Positions 37,370 to 46,980 of a DNA stretch of 64,000 nt are shown piece after piece. The notes under the pieces are model-generated. The model saw only the letters and a list, made by a program, of their open reading frames with translations. It did not search any database and was not told the DNA's origin. The stretch's first letter is position 1, and every line of letters begins with the position of its first letter. This stretch comes from Trematomus loennbergii (taxonomy: Eukaryota > Chordata > Actinopteri > Perciformes > Nototheniidae). Position numbers and translations under genes: made by a program. The DNA lies in contig JAAOOA010000652.1 of NCBI GenBank assembly GCA_012861695.1, positions 154,001 to 218,000 of the forward strand. Reading direction: 5' to 3'.

Positions 37370-37850
37370 ATCACATGTAGGTGTGACATTCCCCCATTGT
37401 AGTAGATCCTTTGTTGTGTAATCTAATTAGCCTTTGATGTCTGATCCCTTTGTTGTCTATCCTTTGATGTGAGGGGTGAGGTGTTTGTGACATGTAGGTG
37501 TGATATCCCCTGTTGTAGTAGATCCTGTGTTGTATAATCTAATTAGCCTTTGATGTCTGCCCCCTTTGTTGTCTAATCTAATTACCCTTTGATGTCTATC
37601 CTTTGATGTGAGGGATGGGGTGTTTGTAACATGTAGGTGTTAACTCCCCATTGTAGTAGATCCTTTGTTGTATAATCTAATTAGCCATTGATGTCTGACC
37701 CCTTGTTGTCTAATCTAATTAGACCCTTTGATGTATGTCCTTTGATGTAAGGAGGGAGGTGTTATAACATGTAGGTGTGTGTGTGTGCACCGGTGTGTTA
37801 TAAGCCTTTGATGTCAATCAAATTAGCCCTTTGATGTATGTCCTTTGATC
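37370..37850. repeat. About 120-bp tandem repeats (arm 1), about four copies
   Basis: Each unit has GTAGTAGATCCTTTGTTGT, AATCTAATTAGCCTTTGATG, a CCCTTTGTTGTCTA segment, TCCTTTGATGTGAGG and ACATGTAGGTGTGA. The mirror copy is at about 51110-51600. Confidence 0.85.
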
Positions 37851-38069
37851 AGTGTTTGTAACTATTGTCAAGGTAGTCTCTTTGAAGTTGTGTGAGACTG
37901 TCTCGCACCCCGTCCTCCTCTCACCTCTTCCCCTCTCACCCCTCCCCCCTTCCTTTTGCTGTGATGTCAGAAGATAGAGGTGGAGGGTGGAGTTAGATGA
38001 AAAATAAAATCCGTGCAAACTAGATAAAAAGCCACTCACCAAGTCACCTAAACTTTTCAAAAAACGAAA

Positions 38070-38255
38070 ATGGCAAAGAGACGCATCCATATGGGTTTAA
38101 TCAGCGAGACGCCTGTGACAACTTACCGCCATCCGTCGGGAGCTCCAGTCAAGAAACGGATGCAGTATCTGTGCCGGGTTCAGACCCTCCGTCGGAGGCT
38201 CTTCATGAAAAATGGAGTCTGGATGTGTGAGACTGTCTCCCCTCACACCCCCTAA
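38070..38255 (+). CDS. 61-residue basic protein, unrecognised (arm 1)
   Basis: A short open frame starts MAKRRIHMGLISETPVTT and is rich in Arg and Lys, with clusters PVKKRM and LRRRLFM. A small basic protein encoded near the end of a DNA virus-like element could be a nucleic-acid-binding or core protein, but I do not recognise a family. The arm 2 copy (50724-50909) differs at residues 7-8 (DR in place of HM) and has the same length, so both frames stayed open despite substitutions. The mirrored conservation is the best support that it is real. Confidence 0.4.
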   Translation: MAKRRIHMGLISETPVTTYRHPSGAPVKKRMQYLCRVQTLRRRLFMKNGVWMCETVSPHTP

Positions 38256-38574
38256 CACCCCCTCCCCTCCCCCCTGCCTGTCACCTCCTGATTTTCCTAT
38301 CAGCCGTTAATTCTCATTCACTAAGTCACCTAAAACTTTTATTGTCCTCTCTAAATTAGATTAGTTTTTTAATATGATTTGTGTTAACTAAGGATGTTCT
38401 CTTAAGTTGTATGGCTTGTGAACTAATGTTTAATTACTTTATTAACTATAACAAAGTCTCTCTGAGAGGAAAATAATAATTTAAAATATGTTAATGACCC
38501 CCTGATATTGTATTTTGTAATGTTTAATTACTTCGCACAACTATTAATGAATCCCTATATGAAGTTACATGAGG

Positions 38575-38790
38575 CTACATTTACTTGGGTTGAGCCCTGG
38601 ATGATGAAAATAATCTAAGTGTCATGTTAGGGGGGCATTACGGAACTCAGGAGTCCGCCCTTGGAGGCCTGGAGAGCGGATAAAGAGAGGTGTATTTACT
38701 GGTGTTGAGCCCTGGATGATGTAAATAGTCCAAGTGCCATGGTAGGGGGGCATTACGGAACTCAGGAGTCCGCCCTTTGAGGCGTTGTTA
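38575..38790. repeat. About 120-bp direct repeat, two copies (arm 1)
   Basis: GTTGAGCCCTGGATGATG ... GGGGGGCATTACGGAACTCA followed by GGAGTCCGCCCTT occurs twice in tandem. The mirror copy is at about 50190-50390. Confidence 0.9.
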
Positions 38791-38869
38791 ACATTAATGC
38801 TTTTGTTTTTGTTACTAAGATACTTTTTTAGATACACTTTTGAAGTGAGCAACACTTTACAACTGGTAG

Positions 38870-41440
38870 AAAGTTAAGTACTTTGTATGGAATGGGGTTT
38901 TCTTTAGAGCTGTTTTCAGTGAGACAATGCAGTTTCTGATCATTTTAAGTTTTCAAGTTTCAAGGCTTTATGGCATATGCCCATTAGCTACAGTGTAGAT
39001 ATGTCAATGAAAAACATAGGTCACAGGCTCCTCCAACAGTGCACATAAAACAGATAAAATACTGCAATAGAATGTTTTGATATGACAGATTTGTGCGTAA
39101 TTCTCTCACAAAGGAACTGTAAGATACACGTTTATGTATGGAAAACTTCATAACTTGGTAAAATATTCATTCATTTGTAACGAATTGAGTTTTCTTCAAG
39201 AATCAAACTCTAATGGAGAGTTTATGATTTTTAACACTGTTTCGATGAAACAATGCAGTTTTTGATAACTTGACTTGACTAACATTACTTTTTTTAAATA
39301 TATGTTTTTAGATGCTTTACTTTTGATTTCTTTCATGTTATTTTAACACATTACTTTTTTCATATTTTTCAACATACTGTGATATTTTTTTTTTCTCTCC
39401 TTTTTCCATTATATTTTGAATATACAGACATTCAACGCAATAAGTCCCACCCCAATTAGCAAATCATCCAAAACTAAGGACCCCCACTAAGACGAACAGA
39501 TTTTCTTTAAGACTGTGACTCTTAAAGGCACTTTGGGATTTTAGTAAAACAATCCAGTTTTCTGGAAATAACTTAAATGATTTTCGTTTTTTCTCCTACA
39601 AAGATACTTATAGTTACACTTTAATGGATGCAAAACTTTATAACTTGGTAAAATATTCATTAATTTGTAATGAATTGAGATTCTTAAAGAATCAAACTCT
39701 AAATGGAGAGTTTGTGATTTTAACACTGTTTCGATGAAACAATACAGTTTTTGATAACTTGACTTGACTAACATTACTTTTTTAAATATATGTTTTTGTT
39801 AGATGACTTTACTGATTTTTGCTTTTTTCTTCCTTGCTTTTGTTTGTGTTACTAGGATACTTTTAGATACACTTTGAAGTGTGCAACACTTTACAACTGA
39901 TAGAATAGTACTTTTGTAAGGAATTGGGTTTCTTAACAATCCTGCTCCATCATTAAATCACTTAATCTGCTACTTCCAGGCAAAAAGCTTTTAAAACTCG
40001 CATCGTGTATTAAGTCATGTCTTGGCAAAAATGAGAGTCCTGGGTGCTTTAAAACATTTCTTAGAACATTTTGATATATTCAAACACATAATGAACTGCA
40101 ATGACTCACTGCATCAAATTTATTTTACACTGCTGGGAGGACAAAACTATGAGACTCTCAGACCCTTTTGTTGTCAATCTAATTAGCCTGTCCTCATTCC
40201 AACTAAAGTAATTTAACCTAAGTGGAGCCAACCTAAGGAGTGGGCCCTACAGTCTGGGACTAGCTTACTTTTTAACATTCTAATCAAAGGGGCCCGTAAA
40301 TATTATCTCCGCCAATATGCTATATTCAAATATCAGTTAAAAAAAAATAAAATAAAAATAAAACTCATTTCATGTTGAAATGATCAAGGAAAAGCCAGTC
40401 AATGTTATGCTAACACAAACAAAAGTTCTGTTTTATATGTTGAAATATAATTTAAAAAACAACGATATAGTATTTTCAAGTCTTACTTTAGTATGGTAAA
40501 ATTAAGAATAAGTCACATTAAAGTTTGTCATGATTTTCCGTAAAATAGTCAAGTATAGTTTGTCAAAAGAATATGAAAAAATCATTTTGTAGAGTAGTAT
40601 GTTGAAAATCTCAGTGTTTAACTGAACACACCTACACAACACCTCGAACAAAGGGGTAATTAGCATACAAAGGGGGGTCACTAGCATCAGTGGGGGAAAG
40701 GTGCTACGGAAATGAACTTTGAGGAGAACAGAGTTATACCGACTAATTATTTACGGCGTTCGAACGCATACCTCGTCAACCATCTGTTTACAAACTCAAA
40801 GATTATGATGGAGAAGAGATCAAGGGGACTTTTTTATGAGAAAGAGTTGAAAAAGTGAAGGTAGTACTTTTTTTATGAACAGATTTTCTTTAAGACTGTG
40901 ACTCTTAAAGGCATTTTCTAGTAAGACAATCCAGTTTTCTGGAAATAACTTGAATGATTTTTGTTTTTTCTCCTACAAAGATACTTATAGTTACACTTTA
41001 ATGGATGCAAAACTTTATATAACTTGGTAAAATATTCATTAATTTGTAATGAAATTAGTTTCTTAAAGAATCAAACTCTAAATGGAGAGTTTGTGATTTT
41101 AACACTGTTTTAGATGAAACAATGCGGTTTTGATAACTTGACTTGACTAACATAACTTTTTTTTTTTTTTAAATATATGTTTTTTAGATGCTTTACTTTG
41201 ATTTCTTTCATGTTATTTTAACACAACATTACTTTTTTCATATTTTTCAACATACTGTGATATTTTGTTTTTTCTCTCCTTTTTCCATTATATTTTTGAA
41301 AAACTACACAGTGATTTTTATCAAAATACAACATGCAACTAATACATTATACAATATTACGACTTTTTGCGATATTTTCAACACAATATACTTGTACCTT
41401 TTTCTGTAGGGCTTCAGGATATTTGGCATGTCATGCATAA
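38870..41440. repeat. AT-rich dispersed internal repeats (arm 1)
   Basis: A block containing ATAACTTGGTAAAATATTCAT, AATCAAACTCTAAATGGAGA, ATAACTTGACTTGACTAACAT and TTTTTCATATTTTTCAACAT recurs at about 39130-39410, 39590-39800 and 40960-41290. A LINE-tail-like piece is at 38950-39050. No gene stands out; the mirror lies in arm 2. Confidence 0.75.
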
Positions 41441-42005
41441 AAACCGGTGTCATCTTTCCTGAAACTGACGTGCTGTCCGTTTTACAAACAAGTTATCTTT
41501 CTGCTTCTTCACCCTCTGAATTTTCCTCCCCCGTCCCTATTCCTTCAGCCATCACAACAACAATCAAGTCAGATCTGTGAAATTAAACACCTCTCCCCAA
41601 AGCGTGACTTCCCTATTGATGGAGTGGGGCCGTAGGGCCTAACCCGATTGGCCTAATATACTAACATGCAGAATGTATGGTATGTTTGAAAAAAGACTAA
41701 CCATCTATCCAGTTCAAGCTGTCTTTAAGATGCGACATCGTGCTCTGACTTTTTCCGTAAAATCGTGACAAACTATTACTTATTCTTACATTTGACCTCT
41801 TGCTGCTTGGTTGGAAATGATAGATGAAAAAGCTACAAAGCTTAAAGAACTTTTCTAAAAAACTCTCAATTCTACAGATGAATCCCCCCACTCAACGCAA
41901 TAAGTCCGCCCCCCACTCAGCAAATCATCTAAAACGAAGGACCCCACTAAGACGACCGTTGAAAACTAGCCAGGGATCTGAGAAAAACCAAGTCTCCCCC
42001 GCGAG

Positions 42006-42542
42006 TTGCAGCCAGGAACAAACTCCTGTCTCCTATCATCACCACCATTGTGGACACCCACATATTGCAGTACTACTGCTGCTGATGTTACTCCTGAGGC
42101 CAAGACGTCTCTGTTTATGAACATAGTCAAATCGGAGTTGGTTGATATTCTGGAGAGGGTGCTGCATCGGTACAGAGAAAAAATCTGCAATGGATGCCGA
42201 GTCAGTCACCCCGGCCAGAGGCAACACGATTGTCTGAATGACACTCCAGAATATTTCTTCAGAAACAATTACAACGCGTTAATGAAAAGTCTTTGGCTCG
42301 CCGACTTCATTACAGTGAATGACCAGAGTCTTAATGATAAAAAAACATTTACACGGCTGAATGGAGGATCCAAGGCGCTTCGGAGGCTTTTCTGTACAAT
42401 CTCAAAAACTGCAGACGCCTCAAGGAGAGACTTGAAAAGATCCATGCCGAGCTGGATGGATAGGAAGAAGACTAATAACCAGCGGTTGATTGAAGCCGGG
42501 GATTTTTTTTTTTTTCGATACTTTTACTTTTCTTTAAAGTAA
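42006..42542 (+). CDS. 178-residue cysteine/histidine-motif protein (arm 1)
   Basis: The longest non-repeat frame of the palindrome. Residues about 60-77 read ICNGCRVSHPGQRQHDCL, a compact C-x2-C-x3-H-x5-H-x-C arrangement that could bind zinc. Upstream is a helix-prone stretch (VKSELVDILERVLHRYRE); downstream are NALMKSLWLADFITV and a Lys/Arg-rich tail that runs into a T-run. My impression is that C-x2-C...HPxQxxH-x-C motifs occur in uncharacterised proteins of virus-like elements of aquatic animals, but I cannot verify it. The arm 2 copy (46456-46980) is open over nearly the same length. Transcription would run toward the palindrome centre. Confidence 0.6.
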   Translation: MQPGTNSCLLSSPPLWTPTYCSTTAADVTPEAKTSLFMNIVKSELVDILERVLHRYREKICNGCRVSHPGQRQHDCLNDTPEYFFRNNYNALMKSLWLADFITVNDQSLNDKKTFTRLNGGSKALRRLFCTISKTADASRRDLKRSMPSWMDRKKTNNQRLIEAGDFFFFRYFYFSLK

Positions 42543-42549
42543 AATAAAA

Positions 42550-43014
42550 ATGGGTAACTACTATGGAAAACAATCTGTATATATCTATCAGAATGCAGTC
42601 AATACCTGTTTAATAAGTGTGTTGTTGATGACGATTGAAAACAGAATGAATAGTGATCCCCGTGTAAACAGAACGGCTGAAGTTTGTAAACTAGAAGACA
42701 TTTTGGATATCGTTCATTCTGGCAGTACTATTCCGGGTCATTGGGAAACGATTGTAAACGAAACTTTAAAAGTGGTACTGGAATCTTAATTTTCCAAAAC
42801 ATTCTGTAACATTACCGAAGAAATGAAACAAACACCAAAAGTGTATCATGTGCTCGCATTGTATGCTCTGTTTGTAGATGTAATGCATCTTTGTGTCAAA
42901 AACAGCATACACATGAATACTTTGGCCGAAGTGCAAAAACTCCATTATAATATTTCCCTTCATCTAGGGGATTCTGTGCTGGAGAAGATCATGGGGATGT
43001 TGCAATCAGTATAA
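42550..43014 (+). pseudogene. Disrupted ~155-codon gene following the Cys/His gene (arm 1)
   Basis: Two open frames (42550-42789 and 42823-43014) lie in the same phase with a single TAA at 42787-42789 between them, so they are probably one gene. The second part includes VYHVLALYALFVDVMHLCV, strongly helical and hydrophobic. Together the parts look like a small all-helical protein; a Bcl-2-like or adenoviral E1B-19K-like fold is a weak impression only. The arm 2 copy lacks this stop but has frameshifts of its own. AATAAA motifs at about 43043-43080 would serve both genes. Confidence 0.5.
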
Positions 43015-43519
43015 ATGTATTACTGCTTCCTATGGGTGAAAACAATAAATTGTAAATATGAAATTCTGCAAATAATAAAAAGTGTTTTTACATTTAAAAA
43101 CTGTTGTCTTCAAATCATAGTATAGTATTTCCTACATATCATTTTTTTTAAAAGAGTCACAGTATAGAATGTCTGAACATTTATTTTTAAAAGTACTAGT
43201 ATAGTATGTTAAAAGTATCGTGAAAAAGTCCAAGTATAGTATGTAGTTAAGAATTATATTATATATTTTGTCTGCAATGTCAGTATAGGATCTCTAAAAA
43301 AAAAAAAAAAAAATGAGAGAAAGTCATAGTATAGTTTGACAAAAAGATCTTGAAAAAGTCATGACATTGTGTTGAAATGGTTTTGAATAAACACATCAGT
43401 ATTTTTAAAAAGTAAAATGGTATCAAGTGCATCAGACAACTCAAATTACTCAATTTGAACCATATTATAAATAAGTAAAGAATGGTCATAGTATATAACA
43501 GGGCTGTTTAATAGTTTTC
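43015..43519. repeat. AGTATAGTAT-rich inner end of arm 1
   Basis: After the AATAAA signals the sequence repeats phrases such as GTCA(T/C)AGTATAGTAT(G/T) and has an A-run near 43295-43312. It ends ...GGGCTGTTTAATAGTTTTC, which is the inverse of the start of arm 2 at 45448. Confidence 0.75.
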
Positions 43520-44041
43520 GGCGTTTCAGTGTTTTAGTGTCAGTGTCAGTGTTCAGTGGTGCAGTGTTTCAGTGTTTTGTTGTCAGTGTTCTGTGTGTCA
43601 GTGTTTTTGTGTTTCAGTGTTTTGTGTTCAGTGTTTTTGTGTTTCAGTGTTTCAGTGTTTCAGTGTTTCAGTGTTTTGTGTTTCTGTGTTTTTGTGTGTC
43701 AGTGTTTTCAGTGTTTCAGTATTTCAGTGTTTCAGTGTTTCAGTGTTTTTCAGTGTTTCAGTATTTCAGTGTTTCAGTGTTTCAGTGTTTGTGTCAATGT
43801 GTCAGTGTGTCAGTGTTTCAGTGTTTCAGTTTTCAGTGTTTCAGTGTTTTGTGTGTCAGTGTTTCGTGTGTCAGTGTTTCAATTGTCAGTGTCAGTGTTT
43901 CAGTGTTTCAGTGTTTCAGTGTTTCAGTGTTTTTGTTTCTGTGTTTTTGTTGTCAGTGTTTTCAGTGTTTCAGTATTTCAGTGTTTTGTGTTTCAGTGTT
44001 TTGTGTGTCAGTGTTTCAGTGTTTTGTGTGTCAGTGTATCA
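43520..44041. repeat. (TTTCAGTG)n array, left of centre
   Basis: Degenerate 8-9-bp repeat of TTTCAGTG/TTTTGTGTG. Long open frames (VSVFQCFS-type) in all three + strand phases are by-products. Its inverse is at 44749-45447. Confidence 0.95.
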
Positions 44042-44398
44042 ATGTTTACAGCCTTTCTTTGCTCTGATCAATCCCCAGGGATCCTCCCCTGGAAGGAATA
44101 TAGCAGGATGAGAGAAAAAACATTTAAAAAAAAACGTATCTTAGAGGTGGCTATAGCATCTGATGCAATTCTAAAAGATAGTCAGATTCCTAAAAAGTTA
44201 CAAACGGATGCAGGAAACATTTGTTTCTTCAGCATCCGTTTGTAACTTTTTAGGAATCTGACTATCTTTTAGAATTGCATCAATGTATAGCCACCTCTAA
44301 GATACGTTTTTTTTTAAATGTTTTTCTCTCATCCTGCTATATTCCTTCCAGGGGAGGATCCCTGGGGATTGATCAGAGCAAAGAAAGGCTGTAAACAT
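44042..44398. repeat. Central hairpin 1 (about 170-bp arms)
   Basis: From ATGTTTACAGCC to GGCTGTAAACAT the sequence folds on itself around a short loop (AGGAAACATTTGTTTCTTCA) bounded by GATGC/GCATC. One arm has AGCATCTGATGC where the other, in inverse, has ACATTGATGC; otherwise the arms match closely. Confidence 0.93.
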
Positions 44399-44487
44399 GA
44401 CACACTGACACACAAAACACTGAAACACTGAAACACTGAAACACAAAACACTGAAACACTGAAACACAAAACACTGAAACACATAAA
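44399..44487. repeat. Short (CACTGAAA)n spacer between hairpins
   Basis: CACTGAAACA-type repeats separate the two central hairpins. Confidence 0.9.
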
Positions 44488-44748
44488 CTTAGAGGTGGCT
44501 ATAGCATCTGATGCAATTCTAAAAGATAGTCAGATTCCTAAAAAGTTACAAACGGATGCAGGAAACATTTGTTTCTTCAGCATCCGTTTGTAACTTTTTA
44601 GGAATCTGACTATCTTTTAGAATTGCATCAAATGTTATAGCCACTTCTAAGATACGTTTTTTTTTAAATGTTTTTCTCTCATCCTGCTATATTCCTTCCA
44701 GGGGAGGATCCCTGGGGATTGATCAGAGCAAAGAAAGGCTGTAAACAC
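44488..44748. repeat. Central hairpin 2
   Basis: A second copy of the inverted unit with the same loop. Its left arm starts only at CTTAGAGGTGGC, while its right arm runs on to GGCTGTAAACA, so it is asymmetrically truncated. Confidence 0.92.
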
Positions 44749-45447
44749 TGACACTCTGACACACAAACACTGAAACACTGAAACACTGAAACACAAAACA
44801 CTGAAACACTGAAACACAAAACACTGAAACACATAAACACTGAAACACTGACACACTGAAATACTGACACACAAAACACTGAAACACTGCAACACTGACA
44901 CACTGCAACACTGACACACTGAAACACTGCAACACTGAACACAGAACACTGAAACACTGAAACACTGCAACACTGACACACTGAAACACTGAAACACAAA
45001 ACACTGAAAACACTGAAACACTGCAACACTGAAACACTGACACCCTGAAACACTGACACACAAAAACACAGAAACACAGAAACACAAAAACACTGAAACA
45101 CTGAAACACAAAAACACTGAAACACTGAAACACAAAACACTGAAAACACTGAAAGACTGCAACACAAAAACACAGAAACACAGAAACACAAAAACACTGA
45201 AACACTGAAACACAAAACACTGAAAACACTGAACACAAACACACTGAAACACTGAAACACAAAACACTGAAAACACTGAAACACATAAACACTGAAACAC
45301 TGACACACTGAAATACTGACACACAAAACACTGAAACACTGCAACACTGCAACACTGACACCCAAAACACTGAAACACTGCAACACTGAAACACAGAACA
45401 CTGAAACACTGAAACACTGCAACACTGACACACTGACACAGAACACA
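44749..45447. repeat. (CACTGAAA)n array, right of centre
   Basis: The inverse of the TTTCAGTG array at 43520-44041. It is longer, with added CTGCAACA and CACAAAAACA variants and a roughly 170-bp higher-order pattern (45060-45230). Confidence 0.95.
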
Positions 45448-45968
45448 GAAAACTATTAAACAGCCCTGCTATATACTATGACCATTCTTTACTTATTTAT
45501 AATATGGTTCAAATGGAGTAATTTGAGTTGTCTGATGCACTTGATACAATTTTACTTTGTATGTGTTTATTCAAAACCATTTCAACACACAATGTCATGA
45601 CTTTTTCAAGATCTTTTTGTCAAACTATGCTGTGACTTTCTCTCATTTTTTTCATTTTTTTTTTTTTTTTTTAGAGATCCTATACTGACATTGCAGACAA
45701 ATTATATAATATAATTCTTAACTACATACTATACTTGGACTTTGTTCACGATACTTTTAATATACTATACTAGTACTTTTAAAAATAAATGTTCAGACAT
45801 TCTATACTGTGACTCTTTTAAAAAGAAAATGATATGTAGGAAATACTATACTATGATTTGAAGACAACAGTTTTTTGTTTTTTTTTAAATGTAAAAACAC
45901 TTTTTATTATTTGAAGAATTTCATATTTACAATTTATTGTTTTCACCGCATAGGAAGCAGTAATACAT

Positions 45969-46430
45969 TTATACTGATTGCAACATCCCCATGATCTTCT
46001 CCAGCACAGAATCCCCCAGATGAAGGGAAATATTATAATGGAGTTTTTGCACTTCGGCCAAACTAGTCATGTGTATGCTGTTTTTGACACAAAGATGCAT
46101 TACATCTACAAACAGAGCATACAATGCGAGCACATGATACACTTTTGATGTTTGTTTCATTTCTTCGGTAATGTTACAGAATGCTCGGAAAAGGAAGATT
46201 CCAGTACCACTTTAAAAGTTTCGTTTACAATCGTTTCCCAAATGACCCGGAATAGTACTGCCAGAATGAACGATATCCAAAATGTCTTCTAGTTTACAAA
46301 CTTCAGCCGTTCTGTTTACACAGGGATCCCTACTCATTCTGTTTTCAATCGTCATCAACACACATTTATTAAACAGGTAATGACTGCATTCTGATAGATA
46401 TATACAGATTGTTTTCCATAGTAGTTACCC
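45969..46430 (-). pseudogene. Disrupted helical gene (arm 2 copy)
   Basis: Corresponds to 42550-43014. The 63-codon C-terminal frame (45969-46160) is intact and differs at residue 5 (S for P) and residues 32-33 (TS for NT). The N-terminal part is broken by small indels rather than by the stop seen in arm 1, so the two copies carry different lesions. Confidence 0.5.
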
Positions 46431-46455
46431 ATTTTTATTTTACTTTAAAGAAAAG

Positions 46456-46980
46456 TCAAAGTATCGGAGAAAAAAAAAAAAAATCCCCGGCTTCAATCAA
46501 CCGCTGTTTATTAGTCTTCTTCCTATCCATCCAGCTCGGCATGGATCTTTTCAAGTCTCTCCTTGAGGCGTCTGCAGTTTTTGAGATTGTACAGAAAAGC
46601 CTCCGAAGCGCCTTGGATCCTCCATTCAGCCGTGTAAATGTTTTTTTATCATTAAGACTCTGGTCATTCACTGTAATGAAGTCGGCGAGCCAAAGACTTT
46701 TCATTAACGCGTTGTAATTGTTTCTGAAGAAATATTCTGGAGTGTCATTCAGACAATCGTGTTGCCTCTGGCCGGGGTGACTGACTCGGCATCCATTGCA
46801 GATTTTTTCTCTGTACCGATGCAGCACCCTCTCCAGAATATCAACCAACTCCGATTTGACTATGTTCATAAACAGAGACGTCTTGGCCTCAGGAGTAACA
46901 TCAGCAGCAGTAGTAATGCAATATGTGGGTGTCCACAATGGTGGTGATGATAGGAGACAGGAGTTTGTTCCTGGCTGCAA
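46456..46980 (-). CDS. 174-residue cysteine/histidine-motif protein (arm 2 copy)
   Basis: Mirror of 42006-42542 with the same C-x2-C-x3-H-x5-H-x-C motif. Differences are an I for S near residue 22, K for N in the tail, and a shorter end after the T-run. Conservation of the open frame in both copies supports a real protein, though recent duplication alone could also explain it. Confidence 0.6.
   Translation of the reverse strand: MQPGTNSCLLSSPPLWTPTYCITTAADVTPEAKTSLFMNIVKSELVDILERVLHRYREKICNGCRVSHPGQRQHDCLNDTPEYFFRNNYNALMKSLWLADFITVNDQSLNDKKTFTRLNGGSKALRRLFCTISKTADASRRDLKRSMPSWMDRKKTNKQRLIEAGDFFFFSPIL

Noticed and set aside
43537..45446. Long VSVFQCFS-type open frames in three phases on both strands
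   Set aside because: They are translations of the TTTCAGTG/CACTGAAA microsatellites; all phases are open only because the repeat lacks stop codons.
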